Shown here piece by piece: positions 57,365 to 64,000 of a DNA stretch of 64,000 nt. The stretch lies in contig JAPEIS010000005.1 of the NCBI GenBank assembly GCA_029531795.1, forward strand, positions 248,001 through 312,000. The letters are read 5' to 3'. Position 1 is the first letter of the stretch, and every line of letters starts with the position of its first letter. The notes under the pieces are model-generated. The model saw only the letters and a program-made list of their open reading frames with translations. It did not search any database and was not told where the DNA came from. Origin of the DNA: Sclerotinia nivalis (lineage: Eukaryota; Ascomycota; Leotiomycetes; Helotiales; Sclerotiniaceae). The position numbers were made by a program, and so were the translations under genes.

Positions 57365-59135
57365 CTACTGTTGAGTGATCCTTGGTGGGACAACTGGGGT
57401 CAGGTAACTTTTAAGCTTAGTTATATGGGCTCTTATTAGGACTATCATAACATTAGCACACTCTGTCACTACATACATAACTAATGTAGCAACATAACAT
57501 ACAGTCTCTCCTCGTATAGGCATCAGAAAACCAGCAGTGTGATCTAATCGACCGATAGAGTCCTTTGCATTGAAAAAGAGTCGCTCAATGCAATTGATAA
57601 GCAAAGGACTTGTGAAGCGTTTGGTTCCTTCCTATTTTGATGGTTTCAGCTAATGAATCATTAAATGAACAAGAACTCAGATACTTACAACCGAATCTAA
57701 ATCTGGCTCGAGGGCCTTCATGTTTGTAGACAACCGCTTCCAAATATGAGTATTGTTTTGACTGTTAACCTGAGAAGCAACTAGAGAGCGAACAATAGAA
57801 ACAGAACTAACTCGCATATCACTAACGCGATTTAAAAGCTTTCTAAGTTAGTTAAAAGTAAAGTATTTTGGTAAACAAAAGCTTACCTTGCGTACAATCA
57901 ATTGAGATAACGGAGCTTCTGTATTATCCGTCTGGAGGGCCTGGTATGCACGCCAGCATGCCTCAATCTGGCCAGAAACTCTTCTTACATTTGAGTCCGG
58001 CCACATTTGAAACCCAATATCGAATTTACCAGATACAAATGCTGCATCCTATAAACTGTTCACATAGTGCCATTGAAAAGATATAATCGAAGAGCAGAGT
58101 TTGTTAAGGGATGTTCGTGCTTCGTCTCTTCTCAGGTTCCTCCAACAAGGTTTGAACGCTAAACTTGAAGCACTGGAAGGGAGATCGGAGAAGATATCAG
58201 AGGGAGGATCGGAGGGGAGATGAGAAGGACCGTCATTAGGAGTACCGTTGGAGCTATCGATAGGGAGCATACTATCATTGCTGAAGCTTGTATTGAGATA
58301 TCGCGATCTTTTCGGGTTGGATATTTAAGATGATGAACGGGTAGGGACCGTCTTATTCGGGAGCTGTGTATAATCGAAGCGAGTAAGGTTTTCAGATTGA
58401 ATTCTTTTTCTTTTTTGTCCCCAGTTATTATATTGAGATTGCGATTGAGAAGGTAAAAGTAAGGGGTTCTTAGCTTGGGGTTGCAGAGCTGCTACAAAGA
58501 GATGATCAGGATTAACTCTGGAGGTCCGGGAGGATGCTTGGGATACTTGAGAGATATTGGAAAGATTTCGTATAGTAGAAGGAACTCGAGTTTGAGAATC
58601 TCGTAAAGGGATTGATACGGTAGGCTTTTTAGCTGGTACTTTTTGTTGCTATAGAACATCCGTTAGTAATGAAAATGAAAATAGATATCTGGAAAAGAGG
58701 GAAAGGGAGTATAAATATAATAATGGAAGACTTTATTCGCGGAGTGTTTGATGACCCCAAGATGGTGTCAATATCTTCAATCAATTCCGTATCATTGAAG
58801 GAATCTTCCTTATCCGAGCTGATCTCAACCTCATCTTCTCCACCAAATTCCGGCTGTTCATAATCGTCATCTTCCAAATTTACTTCACCAGTTTTTTCTT
58901 CGAGATCACTAGCATTGAATTCATCGTCGTTTTCGAATTCAATCGCTGAAGAAACGCAACGATCTCTAGTGATAGCAGGATCTGAAAAACACAGGATAGG
59001 TTAGCATGTATACTTTTTGCCAGGATATAGTGGATAAAACAAACGCTTTTTAGCTGCATTACCATACTGTTGTTGTATTATTTGATGTGCAGTAGAGGCC
59101 CTACTAGCTGCTTTCTGCTTACTAGTACCTGTCAT
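57365..59135 (-). pseudogene. Unrecognised multi-exon gene, convergent with the DUF3435 gene
   Basis: On the minus strand, ATG at 59135 starts MTGTSKQKAASRASTAHQII. An 81-nt intron (59062-58982, GTAATG ... TGCTAAC ... TTTCAG) leads into a highly acidic exon (EFENDDEFNASDLEEKTGEV, 58977-58700). Another intron probably lies at about 58710-58635. A Ser/Gln/Arg-rich exon follows, with KKRKRIQSE-type basic residues, and then a helical region (SGQIEACWRAYQALQTDN, near 57960). Further introns carry GTAAGC and GTAAGT donors before RFTSPLLINCIERLFFNAKD (57600-57545). Only two in-frame stops (near 58330 and 58049) interrupt it, both compatible with CAA/CGA transitions. I do not recognise the family. 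The acidic/basic composition suggests a nuclear or chromatin protein. Confidence 0.5.
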
Positions 59136-61456
59136 TCTGAATTTCCTATCTGCAGATAAATAACACAAGGATTCCTTAAAAACAAATACAATCCATATTC
59201 GCATACTGTATTTAATCACAGGGAAACTCCTTGTTTATGCTTTTCTTTCTCTTCTCCCCTTGGCTTAGTATTCTCTAATACAAGATACTTAACCTACTAT
59301 TCTTGAGTGTGACAAAAAGAGAATTTGAGAAATTTGAAAAAAAAAAAAAAAAAAAAAAAACTGTTTAACGCGTCAAAGTATCAATTGTAGCTAATACAGT
59401 GAATTTTATAAGTTTGGTGGCCTTGAATCATCAAAAATCATCAAAATCATGTCAAAGTAGATAAAACTGCTCAAAACTGGTATTATTGGCTCAAAAAGAT
59501 ATCAAGGTAATCTAGTGCTTAAAAGATGTGTATGTGCATTATTAAGCTTATCCCGATTAAGCTAGAAGCGGGTGAGCTCAAGTTTTGAACCCCACCTAAC
59601 CAAGTTTATCAACGCATAACCCAAAAACCTTATCAAACTTTCGTAAAAATGGATTTCTCTAAGGCCTCTGAATCCTCGAAACCTTCCGATCAGTATAACT
59701 CATCCAACTCGGATACTCCGCTTGAATCTTCCCTTCAGCGTTTTTAAGGCTCATACATTATTAATTAGTTTATTTGTAATCCTTACCATCCTTACCATCC
59801 TGATCCCGTGACATGAAGGTTGAAATAGAAATACGATTTCATAGTACGAATATGAATCTTATTGGCCGAAAAAATCACTATGGGACGGAATCTTTTTCAT
59901 GAACATGTGTGTGTGTATGTGTATTATTATTTTACGACCAAAGGCTAGGGCCGCAGGCCCTATTCTCATTACATCCCCTATTGGGGCAAAGGCCGCCAGG
60001 GAGTGATTCCTGGGTTACTAATATCTATATACATATAAATATTTAAAATGAATGAACGATTCCTAAGCGTGTTTACATAGCTGCCGTGATCCTTAAAGAC
60101 GACCTATCGCATCGAAACGCTGATAGAAAGAGAAATAAATGCCAATCAAAACATTGTACTTGTAAACCCTTTATTCCTGATCCCCTTCCCAATACCACCA
60201 ATCCAATTGCTCCTTATATACCAGAACGTACTGTAATCGCCCACCGTCAGGATTGCCTCGTCCTACTTCTGATCATCCTGCCGATAGAAAGCTTATGAAG
60301 GAGCACCAATCCTCATATAGCGTAACTATAGCATGCAGAGGTAATGGCTCGTACGGGTGACCCAAATCCGTAAGTAGCATACCTCCGCTGGATGAGAGCA
60401 GATTAAGTTTCGTCATCAGCTCAGGTCCTTCAACAATACTCCTCCGATGTTCCTGTATGGAAGATATATAAATTGTTGTCGTTTCGGTCATATCGATTGT
60501 AGGAGGTATATAATATATATCATATACACGTCAAAGATATCGAGTTGTACGTTATGTTCCAGAGGAATCTCACTATTAAGAAGTGAGATGATTTCGTAGT
60601 ATATTATTGTAGATGATGGTGTTGTCCTTTATTTCGTAATAAAGGTAGTGTTGTAAAAAGCGCACTTCGATAATGTGATTATCAAAAAACTGTAGATGGG
60701 TAAAAACGTTGTAATCGGGTGCCTCTTCCTCTTCCAATTACTACGATTCCATCAAATGACTCAAACTTAGCTCTGCAGACTCTCATAAGAGAGCTGGAGG
60801 TTCGTAGGATGCACTGCATACAGATGTTAAATCTTCGCATCCCTTTTTCATGAACATGAATCATATTGGCCGAAAAAAGCCTCCGGTAGGATGAGCTGCG
60901 AGGTAGGCTAGAGAGGTGCCTCGAAAAATGATTCGGGGTGTTAGCGAGGGGAATCATTTTTCCGGTATCGAGAGGCTGTACTCGTATAGAGATACCCAAG
61001 GTCCGTACGTTGGGAATGGAATATTTAGTTTGGTGACAAGTGAAACGATCCTACACTCAGAAGTATCATTATATTGTTCCGGCGCACGGCTCTTGGCATA
61101 TCTTATATATATTTTAATGAACCCTTCATATTCATTTAGATTTAGATTCTAGGAACTATATGAAATCTACTCTACATTTTAGCACAGAATTTGATGTACA
61201 GACCACCCTTTCGAAAAAAAAAAAGTGAGCTCCGAATAGTTTCAAAATTTGTTTAATCGAGTTGAAAAAGTTTTATATTATGAATGTCTAATAGACTATA
61301 CAGTATATGCTAGTCGTAGGTTTTGAAGAGTATGAAAAATAACTATAGTGAGTACAGCGAATCTATAATTATTTTTAGCTTCGAAAAGATCGGAGTCAAA
61401 GCTTGTATAACTCTTATTGTAAATTGAGATTATATAATCTATCGTAATATTCAATA
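59136..61456. other. Intergenic AT-rich region with dispersed repeats
   Basis: It contains an A-run at 59338-59360, a small ORF at 59649-59748 (MDFSKASESSKPSDQ) with no recognised family, and a CCCGTGACA motif near 59803-59811 that resembles a family-B LTR end. The phrase ATGAATC.TATTGGCCGAAAAAA occurs twice (59852-59874 and 60856-60878). The tract 60585-60718 is a less-mutated homologue of 49985-50115. The frame 60682-60999 minus is unrecognised. Confidence 0.4.
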
Positions 61457-63307
61457 ACGTGGTTTATCAGTGGGTCGGCCATATCAGTGGGTCGGTCACT
61501 TTTATCTCGAATTATTAGTCTACATTTAATACGCGTTTTCTTCATTATCAATCATGGAAATTCATTTTAAAGAAGTATGTATAATCTTAGTTATTCAGGT
61601 TATTGAATCAAATAAAAAATTAACAATTCGAAAGGCAGTTCAATCCTATTGTGTATCTCGATCTATATTGGGTGATAGAATTCGAGGTAAATTTAGTATA
61701 GCTGAAATTCGACCAAAAAGTTATAATTTGATTGAATTAGAAGAGGAGGTACTTATTCAATATATACTTGATATGGATCATAGAGGATTTTCATCTAAAT
61801 TAAGTGGTGTTGAAGATATGGCGAATTATATACTCGAAACGCGGGGTGCGAAGAAGGTTGGAAAGCTTTGGGCTTATCGCTTTATACAACGATGTATAGA
61901 ATTAAAGACGCGTTTTAGTTGTGTTTATGATTTCCAAAGAGCTCTTTGCGAGGATCCCAAGCTTATTGGAGGGTGGTTTCAATTGGTATTGAATATGCGG
62001 GCGAAATATGGTATCTTGGATTGCGATTTCTACAATTTCGACGAAACTGGCTTTATGATGGGTATAATATGTTCCGGAATGATTGTAACTAGTGCTGAAC
62101 GGAATGGCAGAAGTAAGGCAATACAATTAGACAATAGAGAGTGGGCTATAGTGATTATATGTGGTAATAGTGAGGGGGAAACTATATTTCCATTTCTGGT
62201 GGTTCAAGGGCAATATCATTTTTCTAATTGGTATACGGAAAGCGGTTTTTCTGTAGATTGGGTTATTAAACCTATTTCCAATGGATGGACGAATAATGAG
62301 ATGGGATTGGAATGGATAAAGCATTTCGATAAGCATACAATTCATCGAACGAAGGGCAAATATCGAATGCTAGTACTAGATGGATACGAAAGTCACGAAT
62401 CGATACCTTTTCAGTCATATTGCAAGGCAAATAATATTATATGCATAAGATTACCATTGTATTCAAATCATTTAATTCAACCATTTGATGTTGGCTGTTT
62501 TGGTGTATTGAAACGGGCATATGGTTGTCAAATTGATGGATTTATTAAAGCTCATATCAATTATATCACTAAGGTTGAATTCTTTGTAGCTTTTAAAGTT
62601 GTATATCAACAATCAATCACAACTCAGAATATAAAAGCTGGTTTCCGAAGAGCAGGTCTAATACCATTTGATCTTCAAGCTATATTCTCAAAATTAGATA
62701 TTCGGATTTGTACATCTACTCCTTCACTCGTCGATCTAGACTCTTGGATCTTTCAAACATCTCACAATCCAATTGAAGCTCTTTCACAATCGATTTTAGT
62801 AAAATCTCGAATGGTTTGTTATCAATCAAGCTCCTCTATATCTATATTCGAGATTGTATTAGTTCTAGCTAAAGGTACAGAAAGATTAGCCCATGAGAAT
62901 ACTCTTTTAAGTGTAGAGAATTGTATACTTCGGAAGGCAAATGTAGTATTAAGCAAATGTCGATGTGCTAAAAAGATTCAATTATACAATGGAGGAGTAC
63001 TTACTGAATAAAAAGCTGAAGATATATTATCTCAGTAAAAGGTTGATATTCAGATTCAACACGACGAGTATCAAAATGGGGGAAATTCTAATGGGGAAGC
63101 ATCTTCTAATCGATGCTGTAGTAAATATGGAAAGACTAATCACAATTCAAGAATTTGTCAAAATAGTATAATTGATACTAGATTATTAGATTCTTAATAG
63201 TTTCAATCAATTGATTTAGTTTTTGTTGAATAATATAGCTTTAAATCAATAATTCGAGGTAAAAGTGGCCGACCCACTGATATAGCCGACCCACTGATAA
63301 ACTACGT
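61457..63307 (+). mobile_element. Complete Fot1/pogo-type DNA transposon with long double-motif TIRs
   Basis: The 1851-bp element is flanked by TA (61455-61456 and 63308-63309). Terminal inverted repeats begin ACGTGGTTTATCAG on the left and ACGTAGTTTATCAG on the right, and extend about 50 bp with roughly three mismatches. Each TIR contains two direct copies of TATCAGTGGGTCGG spaced about 17 bp apart, probably transposase-binding sites. It encloses one intact transposase gene and shows no RIP-type stops. Confidence 0.92.
61554..63011 (+). CDS. Fot1/pogo-family transposase (DDE_1 with CENP-B-type HTH)
   Basis: The 485-aa transposase moves the surrounding element into TA sites. An N-terminal helix-turn-helix (residues ~15-50, TIRKAVQSYCVSRSILGDRI) and a CENP-B/Tc5-like second domain (~55-125) precede the DDE_1 core. 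Catalytic acids are in YNFDETGFMMG (D163), LVLDGYESHE (D276) and LIQPFDVGCFGVLK (D312), with 35 residues between the last two. The block WTNNEMGLEWIKHFDKHT and the LPLYSNHLIQP loop are typical. A Cys-containing helical tail ends the protein. The first ATG follows the TIR by about 45 bp. The frame is intact, so the element may be mobile. Confidence 0.93.
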   Translation: MEIHFKEVCIILVIQVIESNKKLTIRKAVQSYCVSRSILGDRIRGKFSIAEIRPKSYNLIELEEEVLIQYILDMDHRGFSSKLSGVEDMANYILETRGAKKVGKLWAYRFIQRCIELKTRFSCVYDFQRALCEDPKLIGGWFQLVLNMRAKYGILDCDFYNFDETGFMMGIICSGMIVTSAERNGRSKAIQLDNREWAIVIICGNSEGETIFPFLVVQGQYHFSNWYTESGFSVDWVIKPISNGWTNNEMGLEWIKHFDKHTIHRTKGKYRMLVLDGYESHESIPFQSYCKANNIICIRLPLYSNHLIQPFDVGCFGVLKRAYGCQIDGFIKAHINYITKVEFFVAFKVVYQQSITTQNIKAGFRRAGLIPFDLQAIFSKLDIRICTSTPSLVDLDSWIFQTSHNPIEALSQSILVKSRMVCYQSSSSISIFEIVLVLAKGTERLAHENTLLSVENCILRKANVVLSKCRCAKKIQLYNGGVLTE

Positions 63308-63309
63308 TA

Positions 63310-64000
63310 TATAAATCAATAACGTTGCTGAAGTTGAGATTACATAACCAGTATTAATAAGTAATGGAAGGGAGAGTTATGTTTGCTTATATAATTAACA
63401 ATTATCCAATAATCATGTTGATCTGAGTAGAAGAATATTATAATGATGTACTTCAATCAATCATATCAATCATTTAAACTTCGGGTACTTTACTATTCAG
63501 CATTTCTGATTGATTAAATACATTTGAAACAATGGAAATATCGATTTGAATTGTATACCTTGAAAGCTTTATAACAAAAAACAGAATAGGAATATAGAGC
63601 TATAAGATATTATTTGATTGAGTGAGAGTCTTCAAGTTTCCGCTCTCCAAAAATCGATCACAATTGTGACCAAAGATTTAGACCAATAGATCGTACACAA
63701 AGAATCACATAAGATATTATTAATATATCATCCAATCATTAACATTTTTGAAAAACCATTGGTATAGTTTTAGCAGCTTTCATTGGTCAATCGTGTCAAC
63801 TCTCTCTCTACTCATACGATCAAAAGTATATCACACTTCACCTAAACATAGACCCTCTTGTAGTCTATCATTCTGTGATATTCTTTTTGGCAGTATATGT
63901 AAGATATCGATCAGTGACTAGTAAATTCCCATCACCGTCGTGATACATAGCATAAAAAACGCGTCATTATGAATACAAACGATTACACACAATCAGTTTT
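63310..64000. other. AT-rich unannotated right end
   Basis: After the pogo element I see no ORF above background, no repeat shared with the rest of the window, and no RNA gene. Confidence 0.4.

Noticed and set aside
59338..59360. Poly-A run as a retroposon tail
   Set aside because: No LINE, SINE or processed gene sequence could be recognised immediately 5' on either strand.
54000..64000. Complete Starship boundaries with terminal repeats
   Set aside because: No pair of short direct or inverted termini could be linked to the DUF3435 relic; the 61.5-63.3 kb repeats belong to the pogo element.
1..64000. CRISPR arrays, tRNA and rRNA genes
   Set aside because: No regularly spaced identical repeats; no cloverleaf-like or rRNA-like stretch was recognised on visual reading of both strands. 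A covariance-model scan would be decisive.

Overview
This window is nuclear DNA of a filamentous ascomycete, probably of Leotiomycetes/Helotiales type. The evidence is short GT-AG introns of about 47-90 nt with CTAAC/CTGAC-like branch points, fungal gene families, Tad-like LINEs and chromodomain Gypsy elements, Tc1/mariner and Fot1/pogo transposons, and decay of repeats by C-to-T and G-to-A transitions that create TAA/TAG stops, as expected from RIP. The class is an inference. No rRNA, tRNA or CRISPR array was recognised.

There are two compartments. (1) About 21.5-37.1 kb is a gene island of balanced composition: a cytochrome P450 (-), a Nudix hydrolase (-), an MFS drug:H+ antiporter of DHA2 type (+), a small conserved hydrophilic protein (-), a zinc alcohol dehydrogenase (-) and a MATE-like transporter (+). 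Several need splice-corrected models: an extra 5' exon in the Nudix gene, an extra 3' exon in the small protein, and introns in MFS, ADH and MATE. (2) The flanks (1-21.5 kb and 37.9-64 kb) are AT-rich repeat deserts.

Left desert: the 3' end of a Gypsy element (family B, 1-966) sits inside a LINE (family A, copy 1, 967-5337). A 213-bp family-B solo LTR with a CTGAC duplication is nested further inside it. An intact Tc1/mariner element follows (5717-7095), then LINE-A copy 2 (7098-9857) carrying a solo family-A Gypsy LTR (TTTGT duplication). A complete family-A Gypsy element follows (10890-18306, 255-bp LTRs, AAGGG duplication), with an unusual third ORF after pol. An inverted Gypsy pol relic with a family-B LTR and a LINE-A 3' fragment close the block.

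Right desert: a near-complete second LINE (family B, 38.07-43.5 kb) and LINE-A copy 3 (44.85-49.1 kb) are followed by a gene-poor stretch. That stretch holds relics of host or giant-element type genes: a DUF676/SesB-like lipase domain (51.9-53.0 kb), a DUF3435 tyrosine recombinase related to Starship captains (54.6-56.7 kb), and a convergent unrecognised multi-exon gene (57.4-59.1 kb). An intact Fot1/pogo element with 50-bp double-motif TIRs (61457-63307) lies near the right end.

Functionally the island combines oxidation (P450, ADH) with export (MFS, MATE). No biosynthetic backbone enzyme is visible, so a metabolite cluster is not claimed. The two DNA transposons have open reading frames while surrounding retroelements are riddled with stops, suggesting they arrived after the main wave of RIP.
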